Below are positions 13,258 to 25,400 of a stretch of 64,000 nucleotides of DNA, piece after piece. Positions within the stretch are counted from its first letter, which is position 1. The number at the start of each line of letters is the position of its first letter. The position numbers were made by a program, and so were the translations under genes. Below the pieces are notes generated by a model. It saw only the letters and a list, made by a program, of their open reading frames with translations, was not told the origin of the DNA and did no database searches. Source of the DNA: Hydractinia symbiolongicarpus (taxonomy: Eukaryota > Cnidaria > Hydrozoa > Anthoathecata > Hydractiniidae); NCBI RefSeq assembly GCF_029227915.1, contig NC_079887.1:13578001-13642000 (forward strand), read 5' to 3'.

Positions 13258-14292
13258 TCACCACCAGGTCTGTCTATGTCTAGTTGGTCCTTTCGTCCAC
13301 CCACAGGTATCATCAGAAGCTTCTAGAAGACAATTCTTCAAAGTAGTCCAAGTATTTTCAACATTGTCACTATCACATTGACTATTGTAGGCTAATTGCT
13401 GAACTTTTGCACTAAATTTTCTTGCTACAATCTCTTCCTTCAGCTTCCAGACTTTTCGACAGGGCCTGTACTTTCCCTTGGCTTCTTTGACACTCTTCAA
13501 GATAATATCACAAACCAGCAACCTATGCTGGGAAACACACTCTTCCCCTGATATAACTTTCACATCCTTCACCACTTTCTTGTCTGACTTTCTAACCAAA
13601 AAGTAATCTATCTGTGTCTTACAACCACCTGACTCATATGTTATCAGCCTACTCTGTCTCTTACTGAATGATGTGTTGCAAACCACCATGTCCGTTGCCA
13701 TTCCAAACTCAAGCAATTTTTCCCCTTTCTTATTTCTGCTCCCAAATCCATAGCCTCCATGCACACCTCTATAACCTTCAGATGACTTCCCAACATGACC
13801 ATTAAAGTCGCCGCCCACCATGACAAGTTCAGTGTCTCCAAACTTTGATGTGACTGCTATTAACTCATCATAAAACTTATCTTTATCTTCCTCACTGAGT
13901 CTACACTGTGGAGCATAAACTGACAGAAAAGTGACAATCCTATTACCTATCAAAAACTTTATCACTATAATACGACTATTAACACGCATAACATCTATTA
14001 CTTTTTCTACCCACTTCTCTGCAATGAATATGCCAACTCCTCCATATCCATTACTATTACCAATCCAAAAAAGCTTATACCTTGCCCTCCTACCTTCCAC
14101 AAATCTCACTGAAGCTCCTCTCCACCTAACTTCCTGAACACAACACATCTCAACAGATGTACGTTCTAACATTTCAACTACTTCACCTGCTCTACCTCTC
14201 AGAGTACCAACATTTACACTAGCCATCCTCAACCTAGTGTTATCTACCTTGTGATGAAAAGAATGATGACATAAACTCTCGTGAATCGACAT
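13258..14292 (-). pseudogene. LINE endonuclease domain (EEP family)
   Basis: An exonuclease-endonuclease-phosphatase domain of about 344 codons that would nick target DNA for retrotransposition. Visible motifs are NVGTLRGR near the start, CCVQEVRW (catalytic Glu), GGVGIFI, LSVYAPQ, GGDFNGHVG (D/N pair), TQIDYFL and a final SQHRLL (catalytic His region). The frame is cut by TGA where the conserved tryptophan run 'TWW' would continue. The same frame resumes beyond the stop as a linker rich in charged residues (13146-12952), which itself ends at a TAG replacing another codon. Confidence 0.85.
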
Positions 14293-14300
14293 TCAGCCTA

Positions 14301-15835
14301 TTTCCATTTTCCAAGGAGTATTGGCTGTTCGTGCATCCTATAACACAGTAGTTAGTCAATCTCTTTCTTTTTTCGCTGTGCTAGCCTTTTTTTTTTACAA
14401 CACTAATATTTTTGTTACTTTTTTATATAATGAAGCGCAAAAAAAGCAAGGCACCATGATTGAGTGTATATAAAATTTCCAATTTTATTGGGTTTTTGCT
14501 GATAAATCCAAATCTGTTGCTCATTTTCCTTAAAATTTCTTCTTTTTTTTTCTTTTTAAATTTGATGATGTTAACCCGGAATTGAGAACAAATTTTGGTT
14601 TTGGTTTTTTTTTTTGCACCCTAGATTTTTGCATATATTTATAATTTTATAATTTTTATAATTATAATTATAATTTTATATTTTACCCCTCCTGTAAACC
14701 CCCCCCCCCTCTCTCCTGAATAACCCCCCTGCCCTAAAACTCATTTTGAAATAAGCCCTGGGGGCTTAATTGATCAATTAAGGTAAATAAAAAAATGCAG
14801 AGGGTCAGATATATATTCGACCTATACTACAAACTATGTTTTGTACGCTTCAGGCTTTTTTCACGCACTAGCCTAAATATTAAATTTATATGTAATTTTT
14901 TGATAGTGACATTCTTTAAAATGTTGTTATAAGCTTGGGAGTGATATAACTAACAATGACCAGCCTTTCTAATTCTGTGTATTCCATAGCAGCAAAAAAG
15001 TTACTAACGTGAAATGCCTTTCCCTGTCTCTGGTCAGCGAACTTATTTTTTATCTGAGTAATTTTTATATTGTTTTTAGTGATTGCATGCTCATATCAAG
15101 TGGTAAATTTGGAGTGAATATAATATAACTTTGTCAGTTAAAACCGCGACAAAAAACCCCACACGTCAGCGTTTGCGTCAGCAATTAAAGGAGCTACCAA
15201 CCAGTTGAAATGCTCACATTCCGTATATTCCGCGCATATATTAAAAATCCGGCACACGCGTTTCGCACAATGAACAGACCAGCGCACTTTGCTCGCTGGT
15301 TCAATATTTTTTTTCGAAAAGCATATAAAGCATACAAAGAAATATTTTAACAATACTTATTCTAGATAAAAACATGACCAAGGCACAAGAATATAAAAAT
15401 TCTAGATATATCTATGTGTTTGAGTCTGTAAATTAAATACATGCCGGCAAAATAGCCATTTTTGTTTTTTACCGCCATTAGCTTGACTTTCGTGTAAGTC
15501 ACTAAAGTCGAAAACCAACAGCCGTTCCATAGCCCTTTTAATGGGTGACATAAAAAAGGTTATTTTTTTTCCTTCTTTGTTGATTGTATTAAGGTTTGAT
15601 TTGAGAATAATCTTCCCTTTCTGATAATAAATTTTTGTAACTTCCACCAAATATATACTGTAGTTTTTGAAAGCAAGCCTGAAAGTTTTTCTTTAAAATA
15701 TTCATGTTCGCCCCTTCCAAATTGTCCCCCAACCCTCCCGATTTGTTTTAACCACTTTGTTATTAATTTTCAAAACATTCCCACCTTCCTTACTTCAGGC
15801 TATATATATTCTTTTCAATTGCAACCAAGGTTACA
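14301..15835. other. Intergenic, low complexity, HGH1 upstream region
   Basis: Very AT-rich spacer with homopolymer T runs, an imperfect TTATAAT repeat near 14640-14690 and a C9-type run near 14700. I see no supported gene. The last few hundred bases before 15836 should contain the HGH1 promoter and 5' UTR, but no distinct element stands out. Confidence 0.5.
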
Positions 15836-18800
15836 ATGGCATCAAGCGAAATTACAGCTGCACTGGATGAAATTTTACCCTTTCTGGATGTTCTCACACC
15901 TGTTGATTACAAATTAAAAATTTTGGATTACATTCTTGGAATGACTGGAACAACAGACGGATTGGCATCGTTATTGAAAAACACGAAGCTGATAAATGCA
16001 CTTGTTGATATTATTCCCAATGATAAAAATGACAAAGTAAGACTGGAAGCTTTAAAGGTTTTGGTTAATTTAACGTCAGGAACTATCAATGACAAAATAT
16101 TGACACAATTAATCAATGCTGACTTTGTTACATTTTTGCTTCGTGCAGTTCTCGTAAACGACACAGACTGCAGTGACATGATTGCTATGTTGTTATCCAA
16201 TTTGACCCAAACAACAACTAATTCCGAGGTTGTTTTCAAGTGTTTACAAGAAGATAAGGAATATGTTTCTATTAAAAAATTAGTGGATGCTTTTTGTATT
16301 GAGGACTATAACAAGTCATGTAGTCTTCATCACTTGGGATTTTTGTTTGCAAACATTACAGTTCTGAAAGACGCAAGACTGATGTTTCTTAAAAAGGATG
16401 ATGGCATATTAACAAGATTACTTCCATTTACTCAATATGAGAAGTCCGGTGTTAGAAGGTTAGCCATTGCAAGGATTATCAAAAATTGCCTATTTGAAAC
16501 AGGTATTTATAAATTTGTTATTAATGTATTTTTAGCAGCTTTGACCTTAATTCTTTGGCTGTTCCTGCTCTATAGATTTGTTTTTCTGCCCTGCAAATTC
16601 TATGTTAGCTGTCCAGAAATTTTTATTGTGCCTGACCTTAGTATTTTTAGGAAAGAAGTTTGACAGGAATGAAATTTAAATATAATTTTGTGATCGATTT
16701 GTAAAATAACCCAAACACTACAACTTTGCAAATATTATTTTTTTCATTTTCTGATTGTACTAAAATTCGAGAAGGGAGGGAGGGAGGCAAGGTGTTAATA
16801 AATTGAAATAGGCTACAGTTGGGTTACCAAAAGTATTTCAGTTACAACCATGAAGTCACCATTGTAACACCTTTTGATTTTATCATATTTTTTTCAAAAT
16901 AATCCTTATTTTTTTTGTTTGTCTTTAAGTTTCCTGAGGAAATGCCCATTCTTTTTTATGATAGAAATGAGCATTGATATAAAGTTTAGCTTTTGCTAAT
17001 TTTTTCTGTGTTTTAAATGGTAAAGTAGGTGCAAAACTCCATATACTACTTGCTTTTTTGTTTACTATTCCCACATTTGTCAAAAACAAAAAGCATTTTC
17101 ACTGTACTTTATTGCAGGTCAGGTTAAAGAATTTAGTAAGAAATTGTTTGTCAACCCCCAAAATTTTTAATCTTTAACAACAGCTTTATAAAATAGAAAA
17201 CCATATACATATAGTATTTTTTTAAATAACTTTTTATCCTCTTTTAAAAAAATCAATGCAGTATGCATTGCTTTCTCAACTTAAAAAAACTGACATCAAT
17301 CTGTATAAAAATGTCATATTTAAGCAAAATTTTAACATTTTACGGACTATTTCTCAGTAAGGCAACTAGTAAATTTGGCATATGATACCATTTTTCAGTC
17401 TCTTTTTGATGTCTATCTAGTGGTATATACAAACAGTTTTTTAATTTCACTTGTGGGTAGTACATGAAGTTTGTTTTCACATCATAGGCTGCAAAATATC
17501 GCAAGGCCATCTGATCCGGTGTAAGACCATCTGATTCTTGATTCCAATTTAATCACCTTTCAAAAAATTGCAAGGAAAAGTTTTGACTATATAAATATAA
17601 TGTACTTTTCATCCATTTTATTTTTACGATAGTGATTGTTCTGGATGCCTAAATACTGGGTAGAATTTATTTATTTATTTTTTTGATACAGGTGCCACTT
17701 TACTTTGCGAATATTGGCCAGATTACCCTCTAAATTCACTTAAATGGAATGAGACTGCAAATAATGCTAACAATTATCTTATCTAGGATTTTGTTTTGAC
17801 CAATACTTAATTATAACATTATCATCAATATCTTTCTCGACTTTACAGTAAGAACAAGAGCAACATTTAAAAATTAATAGAATGACAGAAAATTGTGAAA
17901 AATAGTTGTCAATTTAGAAAATTTCCTTTTTGTACTTGCTTGTCATCATTTTTATACAGAACTGCAGTTGCTCGTCATAGTGATTATACAGAACTGAAGT
18001 TGCTCGTCATAGTGATTATACAGAACTGAAGTTGCTCGTCATAGTGTTTACACAGAACTGAAGTTGCTTAGTTCTTTTTTAATTCCGTTTCAGTTGCTTA
18101 TAGGCGAGTTGAATGGTGTGCACATATTTTCTTTAACCCTGTGTGCCGATTTTATTTTATTTTTTAAATCTATATAACAAAGGTTTAATGGCTTGTAGCT
18201 AATATGTCTTATTACCATTATCATGAATCCTATGTTATCTCCTAAAAACCAAATTCTCACAAAAAATTTTATTAGTGATTTCTCCTAAAATTACCTGAAT
18301 TCTCCAAGAATCTTTCAAATTTTACTTTTTTTAATGCCCCCTGAGCCTATTATGAGCGATTTTTCACCTTGTTCTTGAAATGTATTTTAATTAACAACAC
18401 TTGGACTATGTTTTTTGTGATGTATTTTATGCTCACAATAAAACACACTTCTAATCTCCCTTATAAAATGTTTAAAGTGCATTCCAATAATACATAGCAC
18501 TGCATTTTTCATATCAGGACTTTAAAAAAAGTTTTGCAAAAGTTACTCTTCTAGATGATAGAAGTTTCTTTTATTCTTTTTGATGATACTTACAATGACA
18601 GACAGCTTGTTGAAATTAAGTAGGATGAAAGCAAAATCTAAACTTTGGTGCCTGTTTGAGCACTACGCGGTTAATGAATCACTTTCGGTATTTCTTGTTG
18701 ATAAAATAAACCACCATGGGATGTATGTTTTCCTATCTTAGAATACCATGATTGGTTAATTGAAGAAGACAATGACATTCTCACGCACTTGCTCCTTCCA

Positions 18801-19786
18801 TTAGCTGGTCCAGAAGAATTCACAGCTGAAGAAAATGATGAGCTCCCTCTCGACCTACAGTACTTACCGCCAGACAAACAACGTGAAACAAATCGAGAAA
18901 TTGTAATGTTGTTGGTGGAGTCGTTATTTCAGGTACAATGAAATACTACTGACCTTATGACCCTAAATCTTCTTCGAAGACTTATAGAAATAACTGATTT
19001 TGAATACAAAAATTTTAATGATATTTTAATGACATTTTTAGATATTCGAAAATATATATAATGACGTCATTTCGCTGCATTGATATTTAGTTTAAGTCCG
19101 GTCCGTATTTTATCCCTAAGACCAATATATCTAAAAAAGATTCCAATATAATTTTTTTTTCATTACAAGCTCCAATAAAAGTTAGCAAAAGTCGCAAAAT
19201 TTCATCACTGGATTGTTTAAGTTATGTCCAGTTAAAGAGAGCACGGACTCTATATGCCCCCTTCCCTCAGTGCTAATACAGTCAAAAACCAACAACTTTT
19301 GCGGTTTCCAACAGATGGCAAAAATATATTTTTTCAAATCTAGCAACAGCGATAATAAATCTCTCTTTTTGACCTGCGAAAATTAATTCAGATAAAAATT
19401 TAAAATAGAGTTTCATAAAGGAACTAAACGTACACTTCTAGTATGTCCAGGAATTCGCAGGGGATTTAAAATATTGAGTGGACACCGTGGTCTTCCTTTT
19501 CTTGCTGTGTTCACGGACGACATACTAAACATGCTTTATTCATCTCCTTATTTTTTAGCTGTGTGCGACCAAGGAATGTCGTTTGAAAATGAAGAGTACT
19601 GGATGTTATTACATCATGCGAGAACTCCACAAATGTTGCGATGAGAAAGATGATGTGCTAAATCAAATGTTAGAAAATATAATTACTGTTTTGATTGGGG
19701 ACGAACCAGAAGAAGGACTTGAAAATTTAAGAAATGTCGAAGTACCATCACATATTGCAGAAAAACTCAATCAACTTTCAACGTGA
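15836..19786 (+). CDS. HGH1: HGH1 homologue (eEF2-folding armadillo-repeat cofactor)
   Basis: Three exons, 15836-16502, 18742-18932 and 19559-19786 (TGA), join in phase to about 361 residues, close to the usual 360-390 of the family. Yeast Hgh1 is an armadillo/HEAT-repeat cytosolic protein that helps the chaperonin TRiC/CCT fold elongation factor eEF2. Matches to the vertebrate protein (BRP16/FAM203) are seen along the whole length: an N-terminal PFLDVLTP, ALKVLVNLT, LLSNLTQ, HHLGFLFANIT, RLLPFTQY, VRRLAIARIIKNCLFE, then LPLDLQYLPPDKQRE and YYIMRELHKC, and a C-terminal VLIGDEPEEGLENL. The ATG follows TATA-like AT-rich DNA and aligns with the family start. The frame remains open past 16502 into intron 1, but the GT donor and the perfect phase of exon 2 show that this part is intronic. 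Confidence 0.93.
17957..18070. repeat. 32-bp tandem repeat, about 3.5 copies
   Basis: Within HGH1 intron 1 a 32-bp unit (starting 'cagaactgaagttgctcgtc') begins at 17957, 17989, 18021 and 18053. The last copy is truncated. Copies differ by one to three bases. Confidence 0.9.
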
Positions 19787-19990
19787 CTTTAGGCGCGGGT
19801 AAATCCTATCCTTTGAGTTCATTTATTGTGGAAATTTTTACCCAAATTATTATAAACTCTATGTATATTCAATAATTTACGATTTTATTGTCTTAAAGAA
19901 ACAGTAAAACCCACTTTCTGCTTCTATGTTTTTTAAAATAATGGCCTTTGAATGAGTCATAATAGTATCATAATATTTTGATGTTTCTAA

Positions 19991-20396
19991 AGGGCCTGAT
20001 ACACTTGTATAACATCACTGAAATATACCTTATAATATCAATATAATTTCTTAAAATATGTTTAAAATATGGTTATAATTTCTTATAATATAGCTATAAT
20101 ATGTATAATTTCAACACCTGGCATGTGCGTCATAACCTCATAATTTGCTTTATGGCTATAATATTTTAATAAAATCAAACGAGTTTGATTTTAATAATAT
20201 TGTTGGTGATCTGGTTTCGAATGCCTTGAGTTTATGTGACAAAAGATTTATTATCTGCTAGCGTTGTTGTGGCAACGATGTTATGAAATGAAATGAAATT
20301 ATAACGATATTATAACAAATTATAAGTATATTGTAGAAAAATTATAACTATATTATAGAATATATTTAATGATATTATACAAGTGTATCCTGGCCT
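19991..20396. mobile_element. MITE with TAA duplication, PIF/Harbinger-like
   Basis: A 406-bp AT-rich element downstream of HGH1. The left end, agggcctgatacacttgtat, matches the inverted right end, aggccaggatacacttgtat, over roughly 30 bases with an indel and a few changes. The trinucleotide TAA flanks both sides (19988-19990 and 20397-20399), as expected for the 3-bp TWA duplication of PIF/Harbinger transposons. No coding capacity. Confidence 0.75.
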
Positions 20397-20725
20397 TAAC
20401 AGTATTTTTTTTAAATTAAAGCAGTTCTACATTGTGCTTTGCTAATATGCCGCCTGACAGTAAGCAGGATTCGATTCACAGCCACCAAAATTACGCGGAG
20501 ATGGGATGAAGAGCTTTTTTCTTCAATATTTCGATAGTGCGTGATTGATTTGATGAGCGGGCAGATCAAGTCTGTCGCGTAAAATCTGAATGCGCGAAAA
20601 TGACTACAGTTAATACAAGCAAGACGTGGTCAGTTTCTACTCAAAATGAGAATCAGCTGCTCTACTGTTACAAGTTACCAAGTTTACGGACATAAGATAC
20701 TGCTGGAGTTTCGTAGTTGAAATGG

Positions 20726-22093
20726 TTAATAATAGCATGCCATGCGGTTTTTGACGTATTTTTGCTTAGTCCACTGCTCTTCAATTTGTTGCAGGAAATC
20801 GGGTCGTACTACCTTCGCTCGTTTGGAAAATACATCGGATACTCCAGTCTCATCCTCGTCAATTCTTAACACCAATCCTTCGACAAATCCATCGTAAAAC
20901 TGTGACTTCGTTTCCAGAAGTTTTAACAACTGCAAGAAATTAAATAATAACAAAGTTTAAAACTCGAAGTTAGGTCGTGGGCAGGTACGGAGAATCTCCC
21001 TGTCCTGAATAACCCGCGAGTTTGCAAAATCGTGTGCTTTGTGTGCTATTCTAGTACCAGGCCTACTACCGTAAGTTAAGTTTCGCGAGGTTTAAAAAAT
21101 AAATATTCGCGGACCAGACGTGCTAAGATATTACGTCAGTGAACCTATAGAATATTCCAAAGAATTAATTTTAAATCTACCAGTATTTTTTTACAATTTT
21201 GACATAAAACCTTTTTATAGAGGTAAAGTGATACCGAAAAAAATGTTTTCCATCGCGGCGCGTTTTGCCCATATGGTACTCATAGAATAACGTATACTTT
21301 TCAGTTTGTCGCAGCGCTTTGCGTTGGCCCATGTTGATATCGCTATTTCATGTTTTAATCATGTTTTGTGCTAGCTATATATATTGTATACAAACTAATA
21401 ATTTTAAAAAATTTTATTCCCTTTCCTTTCCCTTTCTAAAGCATTATAATTTATTATAATGCTTTGGAAAAAATGCTTTATTATATTTATTTATTAAAAA
21501 GGGGTAAAAAGACTCCACTAAAGTAACTACCAGGCATTTACTGCGACTAGGATATGCACAATTTTTTTTACCTTGTCTTCGTCTAAATTTTCTTCCGAGG
21601 AAATATATCGAACTGTTGATATTTCAGTACTTGCCAACAGTTCGTTTCTGTTCTGGACGCTTAGAAACCTTCTTTCTTGTTTGTCATAAATATCGAAAGC
21701 TAGAAAATAGTCCGGTAAAGTCACATAGTGGATAGAGTGCTTTGCGACCATCCATTCCCCAAAAAGTATATGTTTTCCTGGTTGTAATATCTGGTGTAAA
21801 TCTGCTGAATGTTTCGAAACCCAAGAGTCCAGGGCTCCAAATTGTCGATGTGAAGAGCTGTTTATATAATGTGCTCTATTCTGAGTCAATATTTCATGAT
21901 TTCTGTTTATACTGATGCCTAAATTTGCTCCGTCTATTTTTTCCTCGACAATGATTTTCTTTCCCTGCAAAAATGCTTTTCTCTCCTTTTCAGACATAAT
22001 CAAATCGTCCCGCGACACGCCATTTCCTCCAGCATCAAATACATGCCTCGTTCTTGGAAACTTGAAGTAGAAATTGCTTCGACCTTCCCCCAT
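20726..22093 (-). CDS. RNA ligase-fold nucleotidyltransferase (Rnl2-like)
   Basis: Two minus-strand exons, 22093-21572 and 20929-20726, are joined across a GT/AG intron in phase 0 and give 241 residues. All signature motifs of covalent nucleotidyltransferase ligases are present in order: motif I EKIDGAN (catalytic Lys52), QNR at 71-73, motif III FGEW at 111-114, motif IIIa FLAFDIY near 130, motif IV EGLVLRID near 191 and motif V KRAKVVRP near 210. Family members adenylate themselves on the lysine and seal 3'-OH/5'-phosphate RNA ends. The N-terminal KFPRT and SRDD segments resemble the RNA_ligase-domain proteins common in bacteria and fungi, not vertebrate RLIG1. The protein ends soon after motif V, so it has little or no accessory domain. 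The exact substrate is unknown. An AG directly before the ATG may be a 5'-UTR acceptor. Confidence 0.85.
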
Positions 22094-22404
22094 ACCTGAT
22101 TGAAAAATGAGTGAGTTGTAAGAAATTCAGTTGTAAGAAATTCAGTTTTGTTTTGTTTATGTCAGCCATATTTGTTTCTTGCGTCATGTCATTGAAATAC
22201 TTGCTTACGTCCCAACTGACCCAGCCTGGTAACTTCCTGGGATTTTATGGACCCCGGTCATCACGCACACACCACCCGGTTGACTACAAACATCAACAAA
22301 ACAAACTAAACACTAAAGGAAGGCAAGGTGTGCAGAATGGAATGACCTGGATTTGTTAGCTTATGTTGTTGGGAGAAGTTGCGTGAGCAAAAACCAAATT
22401 CAAA
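22094..22404. promoter_or_regulatory. Shared divergent promoter region
   Basis: 311 bases separate the start codons of the ligase gene (leftward) and the phosphatase gene (rightward), so both promoters must overlap here or lie in 5'-UTR introns. The region holds an exact 15-bp tandem duplication, ttgtaagaaattcag, at 22116-22145. No TATA box stands out. Confidence 0.5.
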
Positions 22405-25400
22405 ATGACTTCTGTAGAATTTACTTCTGAAGATATTGACCTTTGTGAGAAGTTTATTCAAGAAATTTTGAGGACAATAGACCAAAATGGATCTTGTCAA
22501 TTAAAATCATTTTGTTTTTGCATGACATATGCTGAATTGGAAGGGGAAGTACTGGATGTTTTGAGCAGATTCCTCCATGAACAGTATGTACAGTTTAATG
22601 ATTGTTTGATTGCCTAGTAGACTTTTATTTTAGCAGGACATATTCCTAGACACATGTAACTACTAACAACTAGCCACTAGCTATGTTTGCTGTTAGTCGA
22701 AGAAAACTGTTAAACAAGGGATCCTGGTTTCTAATTTCTCTTGTCAATTGCAGTATTCATATAGATGGATTCCAGTGTGATGCCATTAGCTTCAGTTTTA
22801 GCAGTAAACTCCTTGACTCTGATAGCATTTGCATGGCAGGAAAAAAGATACTAGGATTTAGTTAATAGAGGTCTTTTCCTGCGGATTTCTTCACATGCAA
22901 ACATCAGGTTATAAACTATTATAGAATGTAGATTAAATGCTTGTACCTGTGAATGTTTTCTTTAAATTTATTTAAAGTCCTAAGAATGCCTTTGTGTTGT
23001 GAAATGGACTTGAACTTGTGAACTAATTACTTTGTTTCACCTAGCATCCCCATCTTTTTTCCTGCCAAACTAATGTCAAAGTTGAAATGGGATACATCTA
23101 TATATACCTAGATTGCAGGATTCCAAGGTTTAGCGGTTTATCCGGGTGATTGACTGTAGTCAGCTAGCTAAGCCATAATCTCTGAAAATATTTTCAATCT
23201 TTCTCTAGACTCCTATTGAAGTATTATTATAAGCAAATTTTTTTATTTGATGTTATAATTTCAGAATGCAGTATAGGCGCTTTATGACTGCAGGAACAGC
23301 TGGATTTTAGGGGTCAATTAGAAATAAATATTTTCGCAAGAAATATTTTAATGGATTTGTAATTTTTATGCATGAGGGAGTAAATTACATGTATTCTTTT
23401 TAAGGCCACAAAAACCACACATGCTTTCGGGTGAGTTCTGTGTTTTAAAAAAAAGTCAAAATTACACACAATAAGCCTACAATCATTTGAAATTGAATTA
23501 AATTCCTTTTTGACATCAGGACATCTAGCCTTACATCCTAAAAGTTTTATTGGAAAATAAAATGACAGAAAAGTGCAGGAGTTAGAAAGTTCAAATTTTA
23601 TTTGAAAAATCTATATTTGTACGGTATATATATCAAAAATAAACATGCCACTGTGAAAACAATTTATGGGTAGTTCTAATTTCACAAATTTTACAAAAAG
23701 CTCAATGAGTTTTAAACTTTTATTCAAATTTATTTTTGTGATTAGTACTTTTTGTCATGGTTGATAAAGATTTAATTTTGCATAGTCAAACGTCACAAGT
23801 AAATATGTTGTCTCTAGTCAAAGATATGTTTCGTTTTTTGCTTTATACCACTCTCAATTTTATTTATCCGCATACAGGTTGCTAGACTAATTGCTGTATT
23901 ATGTAATGTTGGTTTTAGCATTCAGACAGAGAGACAAAGTTATAAAAACAACAGAAAATCAAGTGGGCTGTTTTATTATTTTTGTCCAGTAAGACCGTGT
24001 AAACAAAGAGAATGATGAATTTGTAAGGAGCACATTAAAGGAGATGTTACAGCAATAAGGCAATCTTTAATTTGGTGATCAGTTTATAAAAAAAATGTTT
24101 CATTTGCCACAGCAGACATATTATTTAAATGGGGGTATTGTTGAACGGATATAAGTGGCAGCATCTAAAGGGGGATTTTCACGACGCGAATTGAGCAGGG
24201 AATTCGAGGGCGAATTGTATCTGAGCATGCGCAGTTCGATGCAAAATCAAAAAAACAAAACTGCGCATGCACAGTCAATTCGCCGTTGAATTCACTGTTC
24301 AATTCGCTTCGTGAATATCCCCCTTAAGAGCCCCTATCCTTACACAGTAGTATACATTATCAACATTTTTCACCTTGGGGTCACATCAAGTAATATTTTT
24401 AACAACAAGTGTGCTCATAAGGAATAAGGTTTTAATTTAAAACATTATCGACATGTGTGGACAGGAATACACGTCTGAAATAAATCTCTTATCTGTAGTT
24501 GCTTGGCGACCTGGATTAAGATTATTTTCTGAGCAGCAACAGGTTTAGCAAATTTTAAATGTCATAACAATCTGCTCTATTAATAGAAATTACTCTTGTA
24601 CATGTTTTTTTTAGAAATTGTCCACAAATTTTTATATCAACGCTGTTGTATATGGTTTCATCGCGATTTCTGCAAACAGATTTAAAATCGTTTTTACTAG
24701 TGCGACAGGAAAATGATATAAAGGGTAAGTATATTTCTAAACATAAATATAAAGTGTGAAATGTAAGTTAATCAAAAGTTGTATAGCTTTCGAAAAATCG
24801 TTGACATATATTAGTTTTTTTTTGTTTTTGTTTGGGGAAAACAGCCATTGACCTGAAAAATCAGACACTTTGCAAACTTAAAAAAATATTTATTTTTGTT
24901 TTTAATGTCTTTGTCAGTTATTTGTCTTTTTTTTTGCATTGGAAAAGTTATGAACCTTACCAATGCAAGAAATAAAAGACAACTTTAAAATTAAGTTCTT
25001 TTTATTTGTTTATAGTAAGTCAATGTATGTCCTTCACCTAACTTCTTTGTTCACTTAATATATTGAATACATCACTTTTTTTAGTTTGGGTCTTGTAATT
25101 TTATCATATCTTTAGAATATGATGGTGCCAATGTCACAAAGGCACTGGCAGAGACTTTCAGAGAAGTCTGTGAAGAAATTAAAACAAAATTGTCGTCACT
25201 AAAACTGCAGAAAAACAAACAGTGTTGCCATGTTAGCATACATTCAATTAAAAACAGAAGGCGTAAAATGGAAGATAGGCATATATGTTATGAAGACCTT
25301 AATGGACTTCTCAAAACGACACAGGTACAATATGCATTATGCTTTTATTCTATTCTTTTTTATTTTAAACTTTTAGTATACAACCATTATACTATGGTGA

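Larger units (their letters stand above)
11167..14300 (-). mobile_element. Degenerate near-full-length non-LTR retrotransposon (RTE-like)
   Basis: Read on the minus strand, the element runs from an AP-type endonuclease through a reverse transcriptase, a C4HC3 zinc finger and a C-terminal domain. It ends in an (ATG)n tail at 11167-11190, only a few bases after the last stop codon. A minimal 3' UTR with a simple-repeat tail is typical of RTE-type elements. The copy is inactive: there is an in-frame TGA at 13258-13260, a TAG at 12952-12954, a frameshift near 12890, a second frameshift and a stop near 12012, and the catalytic YADD box has become YAND. The 5' end is not sharply defined. The clade assignment is tentative. 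Confidence 0.85.

Noticed and set aside
16503-16663. Extension of the HGH1 reading frame with a hydrophobic C-terminus
   Set aside because: It begins with a GT donor, is AT-rich and hydrophobic, and the next exon joins 16502 in perfect phase with family-matching sequence; it is intronic.
17957-18070. CRISPR-like array
   Set aside because: Repeats are directly adjacent with no unique spacers, in an intron of a eukaryotic gene.
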